From: Candidatus Lightella neohaematopini
Lineage (GTDB): Bacteria > Pseudomonadota > Gammaproteobacteria > Enterobacterales > Enterobacteriaceae
Assembly: GCA_025728475.1 (NCBI GenBank)
Contig: JAOBJN010000002.1
Location: forward strand, 1-64,000
Length of the DNA: 64,000 nt
Direction: 5' to 3'
Shown: positions 10,105-20,166 of the stretch, in pieces
Layout of the letters: every line of letters begins with the position of its first letter
Position numbering within the stretch: the first letter of the stretch is position 1
Program-made: the position numbers and the translations under genes
Notes under the pieces: model-generated
Seen by the model: only the letters and a program-made list of their open reading frames with translations
Told to the model about the DNA's origin: nothing
Database searches by the model: none

Positions 10105-10467
10105 ATGAAAAAATTAGCTAACATATTAAACATTCTTTTAAAAGAATTATCAAAACTTACTATTATCTTGAATGATGAATATAACTTGATAATGAATATT
10201 AATTATATTGGTAAATTAAAATCAAGTATTAATATAATTAACAATAAGCATATACAATTAAATAAATTAATGTATCTTAATAATTTAAGATATAAACAAG
10301 AAAACATAATAAAATTAAAAGCTCCTTATATTAATTATAAACTTTTATCTTTTATGTGGGAAAATATAATGAAAGAAACAGTAAAAATAAATTATTATAA
10401 TAATATTAATACTATTAATTTAAGAAAAATTGTTAACAAAAATTTTATTAATTTAAAAATAAATTAG
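10105..10467 (+). CDS. flgN: FlgN-like flagellar chaperone (tentative)
   Basis: The 120-residue product is basic and mostly helical. Its spacing of conserved residues follows E. coli FlgN. LA-IL is near the start, Glu at residue 25, Ile and Lys near 40-50, and YL---R-K near 57-65. A Trp then lies near 86 (WENIMKET), followed by an Asn-rich tail. FlgN escorts the hook-associated proteins FlgK and FlgL to the flagellar export gate. No other flagellar gene lies in the window. The low-complexity composition lowers the weight of the match, so the call is tentative. The alternative is a lineage-specific coiled-coil protein. Confidence 0.5.
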   Translation: MKKLANILNILLKELSKLTIILNDEYNLIMNINYIGKLKSSINIINNKHIQLNKLMYLNNLRYKQENIIKLKAPYINYKLLSFMWENIMKETVKINYYNNINTINLRKIVNKNFINLKIN

Positions 10468-10487
10468 TTATTAATAGAATTTATTAT

Positions 10488-10509
10488 TTACTTATATTAT
10501 AATAAGTAA
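10488..10509. terminator. Hairpin after the flgN-like gene (weak)
   Basis: TTACTTAT and ATAAGTAA form a perfect eight-pair stem around a six-base loop between the flgN-like gene and sodA. There is no GC-rich stem or clear T-tract, so termination activity is a guess. Confidence 0.25.
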
Positions 10510-10560
10510 CTTCATTATATTAATTTTTATTTTTTGCTAAACTAAATTATAGAGGTTGAT

Positions 10561-11178
10561 ATGAATATTAAATTACCATTGTTACCTTATGATTATGATG
10601 CTATGGAACCATTTATAGATCAAAATACTATAAATATTCATTATAATAAGCATCATAAAAATTATGTTGATAATGCTAATAAAATTTTAACTAATTTACC
10701 AGAATTTGATAATTATTCTTTAGAAGATTTATTGAAAAACATTAACAATATACCCCTAAATAAAAGAATAGAATTAAAAAATAATATTGGTGGTCATTAT
10801 AACCATTTATTATTTTGGTATGGTTTAAAGCAAGGAACAATAATTAGTGGTAAAATAAAAGATATGATAGAACAAAATTTTGGAAGTATAGATAATTTTA
10901 AGGAAAACTTTGAAAGTTCTGCGCTATCTTGTTTTGGATCTGGATGGACTTGGTTAATAAAGACAAATGATAATAAATTAAAAATTAGTTCTACTAGTAA
11001 TCAAGATAATCCTATTATGGGAAAATCTATAGTAGAAGTTTATGGTTATCCAATATTTGGTATTGATTTATGGGAACATTCTTACTATTTAAAATATCAA
11101 AATCGTCGTATAGATTATATTAAATCATTTTGGTATATTATCAATTGGGACGAAGCAAATAATAGATTAAATAATTAA
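10561..11178 (+). CDS. sodA: Manganese superoxide dismutase
   Basis: The 205-residue enzyme turns superoxide into peroxide and oxygen in the cytoplasm. Metal ligands are His27, His82, Asp169 and His173. The GGHYNH motif and Gln148 in TSNQDNP mark the manganese type rather than the iron type. Length and sequence match E. coli SodA (206). AGAGG lies before the ATG as a ribosome-binding site. Its retention fits a cell that still respires, as the complete ATP synthase operon suggests. Confidence 0.95.
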   Translation: MNIKLPLLPYDYDAMEPFIDQNTINIHYNKHHKNYVDNANKILTNLPEFDNYSLEDLLKNINNIPLNKRIELKNNIGGHYNHLLFWYGLKQGTIISGKIKDMIEQNFGSIDNFKENFESSALSCFGSGWTWLIKTNDNKLKISSTSNQDNPIMGKSIVEVYGYPIFGIDLWEHSYYLKYQNRRIDYIKSFWYIINWDEANNRLNN

Positions 11179-11248
11179 TTATTTAAATAAATAAAACATC
11201 ATCTTCAAGGAATAGTATAATATTATTATTTAATATTATTTTGTCAAT

Positions 11249-11539
11249 ATGTTTAAAATAAATGTTAAATCTAGATTAGTTGTTGGTAAAATCAACAACA
11301 AAAAATTAAGACGATTAAACAAAATTCCAGCTATTATGCGTGATATTAATTCTAAATTGATTTTAATTCAACTAAATCATAATGATTTTTTAAATTTTTT
11401 AGATAAAAATGATTTTACAGATCAAACGGTATTATTTTTAAACTTTAACAATAAACAATATAAAGTAAAAATAAAAAGTTTACAATTACATCCTTTTAAA
11501 AGATTAATAATACATATAGATTTTTACGAAATTAAATAA
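11249..11539 (+). CDS. rplY: Ribosomal protein bL25
   Basis: The 96-residue protein matches E. coli L25 (94 aa) along its length, including the C-terminal HPFKRLIIHIDFYE segment. It binds 5S rRNA in the large subunit. The 5S gene is not in this window. It converges on gyrA with only seven bases between the two stops. Confidence 0.93.
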   Translation: MFKINVKSRLVVGKINNKKLRRLNKIPAIMRDINSKLILIQLNHNDFLNFLDKNDFTDQTVLFLNFNNKQYKVKIKSLQLHPFKRLIIHIDFYEIK

Positions 11540-11546
11540 AATACTA

Positions 11547-14036
11547 TTAATTTTTTAATATCATATTTTCTATACGCTGTAATTTAACTAAAGTTTCATT
11601 TTGTTTAACTCTTGTTAATACGACTCCTTGAGTATTACGACCAATAATACTAACTTCAGAAACACGAGTACGTGATAGTTTACCATTACTAGTAATCATA
11701 ACAATTTGATCTTCATCATTAACTTGTACAGCACCTATAACTTTACCATTTCTTGAATTTACTTTAATTGATATAACTCCTTTAGTAGCTCTAGATTTAG
11801 TAGGATATTCAATTTGATTTGTTCGTTTTCCATAACCATTTTGAGTAACAGTTAATATTGCACCGTTACCATTAGGTATTATTAATGAAACTACTTTATC
11901 ATTTTTAGATAAACTAATGCCTTTTACACCTATAGTAGATCTTCCTATATTTCTAACTTGAGCTTCTGGAAATCTAACAACTTTACCATAAGATGAGAAT
12001 AACATTACATCGTTATTACCATTTGTTAAATTTACTCCTATTAATTCATCACCATGATTTAAATTTATTGCTATAATTCCTGTACTTCGTAGATTACTAA
12101 ATTCCTTTAACATTGTTTTCTTAACTATTCCATTAGCAGTTGCCATTAATACATAATATTCATAATTATATTCTTTTAATGGTAAAATAGTAGTTATTCG
12201 TTCATTTACTTCTAATGGTAATAAATTAACTATTGGTCTACCTCTAGAATCACTACTGAATTCTGGTAACTGATAAACTTTCATATGATATACTCTTCCC
12301 GTACTAGAAAATAATAGTATTGTATCATGAGTATTAGCAACTAGTAGACAACTAATAAAATCTTTTTCTTTTATAATAGTAGCTAATTTTCCTTTACCAC
12401 CTCTTTTATTTGTAGAATAATCAGTTAATGGTTGATATTTTACATAACCATAATAAGATAAAGTAACTAAAACATCTTCCTGATTTATAAAATCTTCAGT
12501 TTTCATGCTTATTATACTATCTAAAATTACAGTTTTTCTTTTATCATCGTATTGTTTTTTTATTTCATTTAATTCGTTAGTAATAACTAACATTAGTTTA
12601 TTTGGATCTTCTTTTATACCACATAAATTTTTTATTAATGATAAAGTTTTATCATAATCATTAATCAATTTTGTTTTTTCTAATTTAGTTAATCTACTTA
12701 AACGTAAATCTAATATATATTTAGCTTGTTTTTTAGTTAAAATATAATTATTGTTATTATTAATATTATTTTTAATGAAAAAATTACATTCCCATGACTT
12801 ATTAATTAAAATATTAATTGCATCGTTACTAGTATTAGATTTTTTGATAATATCAATAATTAGATTAACGTTAAATACTACTATAATCATTGCTTCCAAA
12901 AAATTAATTGTATTATAAGCTTGTTGTAATTCAAAATTTATCCTTCTAGTAATCACTTCACGTCTATGATCTATAAAAATAGATATCATATCTTTTAAAG
13001 ACATTGTTTTTGGTTTACCTTGATATAAAGCAACCATATTAATACCAAATGATGTTTGTAATTGAGTTAAAGAATATAAATTATTTAATACTATTTGACT
13101 ACTATTATCTCTTTTTATTTCAATTACTATACGCATACCATCTTTGTCAGATTCATCACGTAAATTACTAATACCATCTATTTTTTTTTCTTTTACTAGT
13201 TCAGTAATTTTTTCAATTAAACGAGTTTTATTAACTTGATAAGGTATTTCATATATAATTATATTTTCTCTACCAGTTTTACTATCTAATTCTATATTAG
13301 TTTTTGCTTTAATATATATAATACCTCTACCAGTACGATATGCATTAATAATACCTTGTTTACCATTAATAATACCAGCTGTAGGAAAATCTGGTCCGGG
13401 AATATATTTTATTAAATCTTCATTAGAAATATTTTCATTATTAATATAAGCTAAACATCCATTAATTACCTCAGAAACATTATGTGGTGGAATATTAGTT
13501 GCCATACCAACAGCTATACCTGAAGATCCATTAATTAATAAGTTAGGTATCTTAGTTGGCATAACTTTAGGAATTTTTTCTGTATTATCATAATTATATA
13601 TAAAATCAACAGTATCTTTCTCTATATCAGTTAATAATTCACTAGCCAATTTAGTCATACGAATCTCAGTATATCTCATAGCTGCTGCTGCATCACCGTC
13701 TACTGATCCAAAATTACCTTGTCCATCTATTAATAAATAACGTAAGGAAAATGATTGTGCCATACGTACTATAGTATCATATACAGCAATATCACCATGA
13801 GGATGGTATTTACCAATTACATCACCAACAATACGAGCAGATTTTTTATATGGTTTATTATATAAGTTATTTAATTTATACATAGCAAATAATATTCTAC
13901 GATGTACTGGTTTTAACCCATCTCTAGCATCTGGTAAAGCTCTACTAATAATAACTGACATAGCATAATTTAAATAAGAATTTTTTAGTTCTTCTTCAAT
14001 ACTAATTTTTATAAGTTTATTATTAGAATTTGACAT
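11547..14036 (-). CDS. gyrA: DNA gyrase subunit A
   Basis: GyrA is the breakage-reunion subunit of gyrase. The 829-residue protein has the catalytic Tyr122 in AAMRYTE and a full C-terminal beta-pinwheel. It lacks only the acidic tail of E. coli GyrA (875). In the quinolone-resistance region, residue 83 is Ile ([10 protein letters not shown], codon ATT), where E. coli has Ser. The GyrA box reads NKRGGKG instead of QRRGGKG. It is divergent from ubiG, as in E. coli. GyrB is not in the window. Confidence 0.97.
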   Translation of the reverse strand: MSNSNNKLIKISIEEELKNSYLNYAMSVIISRALPDARDGLKPVHRRILFAMYKLNNLYNKPYKKSARIVGDVIGKYHPHGDIAVYDTIVRMAQSFSLRYLLIDGQGNFGSVDGDAAAAMRYTEIRMTKLASELLTDIEKDTVDFIYNYDNTEKIPKVMPTKIPNLLINGSSGIAVGMATNIPPHNVSEVINGCLAYINNENISNEDLIKYIPGPDFPTAGIINGKQGIINAYRTGRGIIYIKAKTNIELDSKTGRENIIIYEIPYQVNKTRLIEKITELVKEKKIDGISNLRDESDKDGMRIVIEIKRDNSSQIVLNNLYSLTQLQTSFGINMVALYQGKPKTMSLKDMISIFIDHRREVITRRINFELQQAYNTINFLEAMIIVVFNVNLIIDIIKKSNTSNDAINILINKSWECNFFIKNNINNNNNYILTKKQAKYILDLRLSRLTKLEKTKLINDYDKTLSLIKNLCGIKEDPNKLMLVITNELNEIKKQYDDKRKTVILDSIISMKTEDFINQEDVLVTLSYYGYVKYQPLTDYSTNKRGGKGKLATIIKEKDFISCLLVANTHDTILLFSSTGRVYHMKVYQLPEFSSDSRGRPIVNLLPLEVNERITTILPLKEYNYEYYVLMATANGIVKKTMLKEFSNLRSTGIIAINLNHGDELIGVNLTNGNNDVMLFSSYGKVVRFPEAQVRNIGRSTIGVKGISLSKNDKVVSLIIPNGNGAILTVTQNGYGKRTNQIEYPTKSRATKGVISIKVNSRNGKVIGAVQVNDEDQIVMITSNGKLSRTRVSEVSIIGRNTQGVVLTRVKQNETLVKLQRIENMILKN

Positions 14037-14171
14037 AAATATAATCCTTAATATCTTAATATTAATTATTAATATTTATTTTAATATAAATATTATATTA
14101 AAAACTAAATATAATATGTTATATTAATTTTTACAAAAATTACATTTAAAATATTAATTTAATAAATTTAT

Positions 14172-14879
14172 ATGATTAATAATTATAAAAATTATAATAG
14201 TACAAATATATTTAATTATAATATTGATGATTGGTGGAATATCAATGGTAATTTCAGATTATTACATAAAATTAATCCTGTACGCTTACATTATATTATA
14301 ATGAATGTAGATGATTTAAACAATAAAAATATACTAGATGTTGGGTGTGGTGGTGGTATTTTATCAGAAAGTATGGCATTAGAAGGTGCAAATGTTACTG
14401 GTATAGATATTAGTAGTAAATTAATTAATATAGCTAAATCTCATATGATTATTAATAAATTAAAAATAAACTATGTTCAACAAACTATTGAAGAACATAC
14501 TAATAGTCATAAAAATATGTATGATATTATTACTTGTATGGAAGTATTAGAACATACAAATCAACCAATTAAATTAATTAATCAATGTGCTCAATTAGTT
14601 AAACCTGGGGGAAAAGTATTTTTTTCTACAATAAATCGTAACTTTAAATCTTGGTTACTTTCAATTCTAATAGCAGAAAATATATTAAATTTCATACCTA
14701 AAGGTACACATAGTTTTAATAAATTAATCAAACCATCTGAATTACTTAGTTGGATAAATGAAACAACATTATATGAAAAAGGGATTATAGGAATAAAATA
14801 TAATCCATTGACTAATAACTTTTATTTATCAAAAAATATTAGCGTTAATTATATAGTTTATACAATACGTCAATATTAA
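14172..14879 (+). CDS. ubiG: Ubiquinone biosynthesis O-methyltransferase
   Basis: UbiG carries out both O-methylations of ubiquinone synthesis. The 235-residue protein has the SAM motif DVGCGGG at 56-62 and matches E. coli UbiG (240) throughout. It is divergent from gyrA and followed by nrdA, as in E. coli. It is intact, although ubiD and ubiB in this window are broken. Either bypass enzymes complete the pathway, or ubiG is next to decay. Confidence 0.95.
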   Translation: MINNYKNYNSTNIFNYNIDDWWNINGNFRLLHKINPVRLHYIIMNVDDLNNKNILDVGCGGGILSESMALEGANVTGIDISSKLINIAKSHMIINKLKINYVQQTIEEHTNSHKNMYDIITCMEVLEHTNQPIKLINQCAQLVKPGGKVFFSTINRNFKSWLLSILIAENILNFIPKGTHSFNKLIKPSELLSWINETTLYEKGIIGIKYNPLTNNFYLSKNISVNYIVYTIRQY

Positions 14880-14952
14880 TAATTATCTAATTAAGTAATT
14901 ACAATTTATAAAATATTAAAATAATTAAATAATTTATATAATTAATTATATT

Positions 14953-17220
14953 ATGTTAGTAATTAAACGAAATGGTGATAAAGAGCGTATTAATTTTAAC
15001 AAAATTAAACGAGTTATTCATAGAGCATCTATTGGATTAAATAATATTTCTATAAAAAAAATAGAGCACTATTCTTATACACAACTATATAATGGTATCA
15101 AAACTATTGATATTCATGAAATTTTAACTAAAGTAACTGCTGATTTAATATCTTATAAATATCCTAATTATCAATATTTAGCAGCAAGATTAGTAATGTT
15201 TAACTTAAGAAAAAGAGCATATGGTAAATTTAATCCACCTAAATTATATGATCATGTTATAAATTTAATTAATTTAGGTAAATATGATAAAAAAATTATT
15301 GACTATTACGATATAAATGAATTTGAACATATGAATAATTTTATAGATCATTATCGTGATATGAATTTTTCTTATGTAGCAATAAAACAGTTAGAAAATA
15401 AATATTTAGTACAAAATAGAGTTACTGGTAAAATATATGAAAGTGCACAATTTTTATATATTCTTATAGCTGCTTGTTTATTTTCTAATTACAACAAAAA
15501 AAATCGTTTGGATTATATAAAAAAATTTTATGATGCAATATCTACATTTAAAATTTCTTTACCTACACCAATTATGTCAGGTGTGCGAACACCAACAAAA
15601 CAATTTAGTTCATGTGTGTTAATTGAATGTAATGATAGTATTAATTCAATTAATGCAACATCTAGTATTATTATGAAGTATATATCACAAAGAGCTGGTA
15701 TAGGTATAAATGCTGGTCGAATAAGAGCTGTAGGTAGTCCTATTAGAGGAGGAGAAACATTTCACACTGGTTGTATACCATTCTATAAACATTTTCAAAC
15801 AGCAGTTAAGTCTTGCTCACAAGGTGGTGTAAGAGGTGGAGCTGCTACTATTTTTTATCCTATTTGGCATTTGGAAATAGAAAACTTATTAGTTTTGAAG
15901 AATAATAGAGGTATTGAAACTAATAGAGTAAGACATATAGATTATGGTGTACAATTAAATAAGCTAATGTATCAAAGATTAATTGATGATAAATACATAA
16001 CTTTATTTAGTCCTTCTGACGTGCCAGATTTATATGATGCATTTTTTTCTGATCAAAAAAAATTTAAATACTTGTACGAAAAGTACGAAAAAAATAAAAA
16101 AATTCGTCATGGTTATATTAAAGCTAGGGAATTATTTTCTTTAATGATGAAAGAAAGAACATCTACTGGTAGAATATATATACAACATGTTGATCATTGT
16201 AATACTCATAGCTCATTTAATCCAAAAATTGCTCCAATTAAACAATCTAATCTATGTTTAGAAATAGTTTTACCAACCAAACCATTAGAAGATATATATG
16301 ATAATAATGGTGAAGTAGCATTATGTACTTTATCAGCTTTTAATTTAGGAGAAATACAAGATTTAAACGATTTTAGTGAATTAGCAGCATTAATTGTTCG
16401 TGCATTAGATGAATTAATAGATTATCAACATTATCTGATTCCTGCAGCAAAAATTAGTACTATAAATAGAAGATCGTTAGGCATTGGAGTAATTAATTTT
16501 GCATATTATTTGGCAAAAAATGGCGTTCGCTATTCTGATGGTAGTGCTAACAAATTAACACATCGTACATTTGAAGCTATGCAATATTTTTTACTAAAAG
16601 CATCTTGCGATTTAGCAAAAGAAAAAGGTATGTGTTCTTGGTTTAATGAAACAAATTATTATAATGGTATTTTACCTATAGATACTTATAAAAAAGATGT
16701 TGATAATATAGTTAATGAACCATTATATTATAATTGGGAAGAATTACGTAAGAATATTAAAAGATATGGTTTAAGAAATTCTTCTTTATCTGCTATTATG
16801 CCATCTGAAACTTCTTCACAAATTTCAAATGCAACAAATGGAATAGAACCACCAAGAGGTTTTGTAACAATTAAAGCATCAAAAGATGGTATATTAAAAC
16901 AAGTTATACCTGAAGCGATTAAATTACGTAATTTTTATGAATTATTATGGAATTTACCTAATAATTATGGTTATTTAAAACTAGTTAGTATTATGCAAAA
17001 ATTTATTGATCAATCAATTTCTACTAATACTAATTATGATCCTAGTAAATTTTTATCTGGTAAAATACCTATGCAACAATTAATAAAAGATCTATTAATT
17101 TCTTATAAATTAGGAATAAAAACTTTATACTATCAAAATACACGTGATAATAATATAAATATTTTAAATCAAACATTAACAAATAATAATGATTGTGATA
17201 GTGGTGCTTGTAAAATTTAA
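14953..17220 (+). CDS. nrdA: Ribonucleoside-diphosphate reductase class Ia, alpha subunit
   Basis: NrdA reduces ribonucleoside diphosphates to deoxy forms. The 755-residue protein keeps the N-terminal ATP-cone and the active-site residues: Cys221 and Cys458 (redox pair), Cys435 (thiyl radical) and Glu437. The C-terminal shuttle pair is in CDSGAC (Cys748 and Cys753), which takes electrons from thioredoxin or glutaredoxin. It starts an operon with nrdB and yfaE, with spacers of 31 and 10 bases. Confidence 0.97.
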   Translation: MLVIKRNGDKERINFNKIKRVIHRASIGLNNISIKKIEHYSYTQLYNGIKTIDIHEILTKVTADLISYKYPNYQYLAARLVMFNLRKRAYGKFNPPKLYDHVINLINLGKYDKKIIDYYDINEFEHMNNFIDHYRDMNFSYVAIKQLENKYLVQNRVTGKIYESAQFLYILIAACLFSNYNKKNRLDYIKKFYDAISTFKISLPTPIMSGVRTPTKQFSSCVLIECNDSINSINATSSIIMKYISQRAGIGINAGRIRAVGSPIRGGETFHTGCIPFYKHFQTAVKSCSQGGVRGGAATIFYPIWHLEIENLLVLKNNRGIETNRVRHIDYGVQLNKLMYQRLIDDKYITLFSPSDVPDLYDAFFSDQKKFKYLYEKYEKNKKIRHGYIKARELFSLMMKERTSTGRIYIQHVDHCNTHSSFNPKIAPIKQSNLCLEIVLPTKPLEDIYDNNGEVALCTLSAFNLGEIQDLNDFSELAALIVRALDELIDYQHYLIPAAKISTINRRSLGIGVINFAYYLAKNGVRYSDGSANKLTHRTFEAMQYFLLKASCDLAKEKGMCSWFNETNYYNGILPIDTYKKDVDNIVNEPLYYNWEELRKNIKRYGLRNSSLSAIMPSETSSQISNATNGIEPPRGFVTIKASKDGILKQVIPEAIKLRNFYELLWNLPNNYGYLKLVSIMQKFIDQSISTNTNYDPSKFLSGKIPMQQLIKDLLISYKLGIKTLYYQNTRDNNINILNQTLTNNNDCDSGACKI

Positions 17221-17251
17221 AAAATTAGTATATAGATTAGGTAAATAAATT

Positions 17252-18382
17252 ATGTTATATACAACATTCTCTCAATTAAAAAATAATCAATTAATAGAAC
17301 CAATGTTTTTCGGTAATCCTGTCAATATTTCTAGATTTGATCAACAAAAATACATTTTTTTTGAAAAATTAATTGAAAAACAATTGTCTTTTTTTTGGAG
17401 ACCTGAAGAAATTGATATTTCTCGTGATAGAATAGATTACTTAACTTTATCAGAAAAAGAAAAACATATTTTTCTTAGTAATTTAAAATATCAAACATTA
17501 TTGGATTCTATACAAAGTCGTAGTCCTAATGTTTCTTTATTACCAATTATATCAATTCCAGAATTAGAAACATGGGTAGAAACATGGTCATTTTATGAAA
17601 CTATTCACTCTAGATCATATACACATATCATTAGAAATATTATTAATGATCCGTCATTAGTTTTTGATAATATTGTATCTAACAGAGAAATCTTAAAAAG
17701 ATCTAAAGATATTGTATTTTATTATGATGAATTAATTAATTTTGTTAATTATTATAATTTATTAGGTACTGGTATACATTATATTAATGGTAATAAGATA
17801 ATAATTAATTTTAGAATTTTAAAAGAAAAATTATATTTATGTTTAATTAGTATTTGCGCTCTAGAATCAATTAGATTTTATGTTAGTTTTGCTTGTGCTT
17901 TTGCATTTGCTGAAAGAAAATTAATGGAAGGTAATGCAAAAATAATTAGACTTATTGCACGAGACGAAGCATTACATGTTACTGGAACACAATATATAAT
18001 TAATTTAATTCATTCTGGTAAAGATGATCAAGAAATGTCTGATATTGCTTATAATTGCAGAAAAAAAAGTAATAATTTATTTTTATTAGTAGCACAACAA
18101 GAAAAAAAATGGGTAGATTATTTATTTTCTAAAGGTAATATAATTGGATTAAATAAAAAAATACTATATCAGTATATTGAATATATTACTAATATTAGAA
18201 TGAAAGCTATTGGTTTTAAACCAATATTTAATATTAATTATAATCCAATTCCATGGATTAATAATTGGTTAATATCTGATAATGTACAAGTAGCTCCTCA
18301 AGAGGTAGAAGTAAGTTCATATTTAGTTGGACAAATAGATTCTGAAATTAATTATAAAGAACTAAGTAATTTTAAGTTATAA
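17252..18382 (+). CDS. nrdB: Ribonucleoside-diphosphate reductase class Ia, beta subunit
   Basis: NrdB holds the diiron-tyrosyl radical cofactor. Tyr123 in HSRSYTHII is the radical tyrosine (Tyr122 in E. coli numbering). The iron ligands are in the [22 protein letters not shown] and RDEALH segments. At 376 residues it equals E. coli NrdB. The C-terminal SNFKL tail docks on NrdA. An AGG-type ribosome-binding site precedes the ATG. Confidence 0.97.
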   Translation: MLYTTFSQLKNNQLIEPMFFGNPVNISRFDQQKYIFFEKLIEKQLSFFWRPEEIDISRDRIDYLTLSEKEKHIFLSNLKYQTLLDSIQSRSPNVSLLPIISIPELETWVETWSFYETIHSRSYTHIIRNIINDPSLVFDNIVSNREILKRSKDIVFYYDELINFVNYYNLLGTGIHYINGNKIIINFRILKEKLYLCLISICALESIRFYVSFACAFAFAERKLMEGNAKIIRLIARDEALHVTGTQYIINLIHSGKDDQEMSDIAYNCRKKSNNLFLLVAQQEKKWVDYLFSKGNIIGLNKKILYQYIEYITNIRMKAIGFKPIFNINYNPIPWINNWLISDNVQVAPQEVEVSSYLVGQIDSEINYKELSNFKL

Positions 18383-18392
18383 AAATTTAATA

Positions 18393-18650
18393 ATGATTTA
18401 CAAAATATATTTGTATTCTAGTGATATATTATTATATTCCTACAAGGGACATTTTTCTTTATTATATACATTGGAAATAAATAATGTTAATATTCAATAT
18501 CAATGTAAATCAGGTCAATGTGGTTTATGTAAATTAAAGCTATTGATAGGAAAGGTAAAATATTTAAAAACACCAACTGTCTTTATTCAAAAGGATGAGA
18601 TCTTACCATGTATTTGTACACCTATAACCAACATAATTATACAAATATAA
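18393..18650 (+). CDS. yfaE: 2Fe-2S ferredoxin for NrdB cofactor maintenance
   Basis: The 85-residue ferredoxin has the plant-type CX4CX2C cluster motif (Cys38, Cys43, Cys46), with the last ligand in LPCICTP near 73-75. In E. coli, YfaE supplies electrons to rebuild the diferric-tyrosyl cofactor of NrdB. It lies 10 bases after nrdB in the same operon. Confidence 0.93.
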   Translation: MIYKIYLYSSDILLYSYKGHFSLLYTLEINNVNIQYQCKSGQCGLCKLKLLIGKVKYLKTPTVFIQKDEILPCICTPITNIIIQI

Positions 18651-18666
18651 ATTAATATTTTTAATA

Positions 18667-19380
18667 TTAATATTTTCTAATATTATTTATGCTAGCTAGT
18701 GTATTTTTCATTTGTTTAAAACATTGATTAGTTATTTCTCTTAAATTTTTATTTTTATAATTACTAACTACTAATTTAGGTAAAACATATATAGTAATAA
18801 TACCATTATTCCAACGATTTAGCCTAATATTATTAGTATTAGATATACATATTGGCACAATAGACATATTATTATTTATTGCAATATAAAAAGCACCAGT
18901 TTTAAATGGTAATAATTTTTTGCTATTACTACGTGTACCCTCAGGAAAAATTAATACTGAAACATTACGTTTTTTTATACTATTTATAACATTATTTAAA
19001 TTACTAAAACTACGATAATTCATATTTCTATTAATAAAAATATTACCACTTAACCAATATAATATTCCGAATAATGGAATAAAAATTATTTCTTTTTTTC
19101 CTATAGTTATAGTATTATTTTGTATAATACATGAAGCGATAAATATATCATAGATATTCTGGTGATTAGCAATATACACACAATTATCATTATTAATTAA
19201 TCTATTATATTGATATATTCTTATTTTTATACCTAATAAAATTGATATTTTATTAAATAATTTACTAATTAGTACAATATTATTCTTATTTTTAAATTTA
19301 ATCAAGCAATAGAAAATACCATAAACACATATAAAAATGAAACAGGGTAAAATTATTATAATTCTTAATAAAGCAATCAT
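18667..19380 (-). CDS. plsC: 1-acyl-sn-glycerol-3-phosphate acyltransferase
   Basis: PlsC makes phosphatidic acid, the precursor used by CdsA (also in the window). The 237-residue protein has an N-terminal membrane segment, the catalytic NHX4D motif with His73 and Asp78 (NHQNIYD), and FPEGTRS at 145-151. E. coli PlsC is 245 residues. It lies seven bases downstream of ribB on the same strand and converges on yfaE. Confidence 0.92.
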   Translation of the reverse strand: MIALLRIIIILPCFIFICVYGIFYCLIKFKNKNNIVLISKLFNKISILLGIKIRIYQYNRLINNDNCVYIANHQNIYDIFIASCIIQNNTITIGKKEIIFIPLFGILYWLSGNIFINRNMNYRSFSNLNNVINSIKKRNVSVLIFPEGTRSNSKKLLPFKTGAFYIAINNNMSIVPICISNTNNIRLNRWNNGIITIYVLPKLVVSNYKNKNLREITNQCFKQMKNTLASINNIRKY

Positions 19381-19387
19381 AAAATTT

Positions 19388-20029
19388 TCATGTATTATTT
19401 TTACGATAATTAACTAAATCATTAATTGTAATTACTGGCATATTAAATTTATTAGCAAAATTTATAATATCTGGAGTACGGGCCATAGTGCCATCTTCAT
19501 TAATAATTTCACATAATACCCCAAATGGTTTTAATCCAGCTAAAATAGTTAAATCTATAGTAGCTTCAGTATGTCCACGTCTAGTTAATACTCCACCATT
19601 CTTTGCTAATAAAGGAAACACGTGACCAGGTCTATTTAAATCAGATGGTTTAGCATCATCTTTAATAGCAGTTTTAATCGTAGTAACCCTATCTGCAGCA
19701 GAAACACCAGTAGTTACTCCATGAGCTGCTTCTATTGTGACTGTAAATGCAGTTTGATAACGACTATTATTATTTTTTACCATCATATTTAAATCTAATT
19801 GTTTTCTCCTTTCTTCTGTTAAGCATAAACATACTATTCCACTACCATAACGTATAGTAAAAGCCATTTGTTCTACAGTTATATTTTCTGCAGAAAATAT
19901 AATATCACCTTCATTTTCACGATCTTCATCATCAATAACTAATACACCATTACCTTTTTTAAAAGAACTAATAGCATTTATCACACGTTGTATTGGTTTA
20001 CCAAAATACTTATTAAGTATATAATTCAT
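19388..20029 (-). CDS. ribB: 3,4-dihydroxy-2-butanone-4-phosphate synthase
   Basis: RibB turns ribulose 5-phosphate into the four-carbon unit of riboflavin. The 213-residue protein has the metal and substrate motif [10 protein letters not shown] at 33-42, and [10 protein letters not shown] near residue 155. E. coli RibB is 217 residues. No FMN riboswitch is recognisable in the 137 bases upstream. With folB it is one of two vitamin-synthesis genes in the window. Confidence 0.96.
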   Translation of the reverse strand: MNYILNKYFGKPIQRVINAISSFKKGNGVLVIDDEDRENEGDIIFSAENITVEQMAFTIRYGSGIVCLCLTEERRKQLDLNMMVKNNNSRYQTAFTVTIEAAHGVTTGVSAADRVTTIKTAIKDDAKPSDLNRPGHVFPLLAKNGGVLTRRGHTEATIDLTILAGLKPFGVLCEIINEDGTMARTPDIINFANKFNMPVITINDLVNYRKNNT

Positions 20030-20166
20030 AAAATATTTTCAACAAAAATTAATTATAATTATAAATAGCTATTATTTAAATTTAAAATAATTATAATACT
20101 ATAATAGTATAAAATTTATAATATTTATTTTTATTTACACAATAAATATAAATATTAATTCTTATT

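Noticed and set aside
20030..20166. FMN riboswitch upstream of ribB
   Set aside because: None of the conserved G- and C-rich elements of that riboswitch are visible in this AT-rich spacer.
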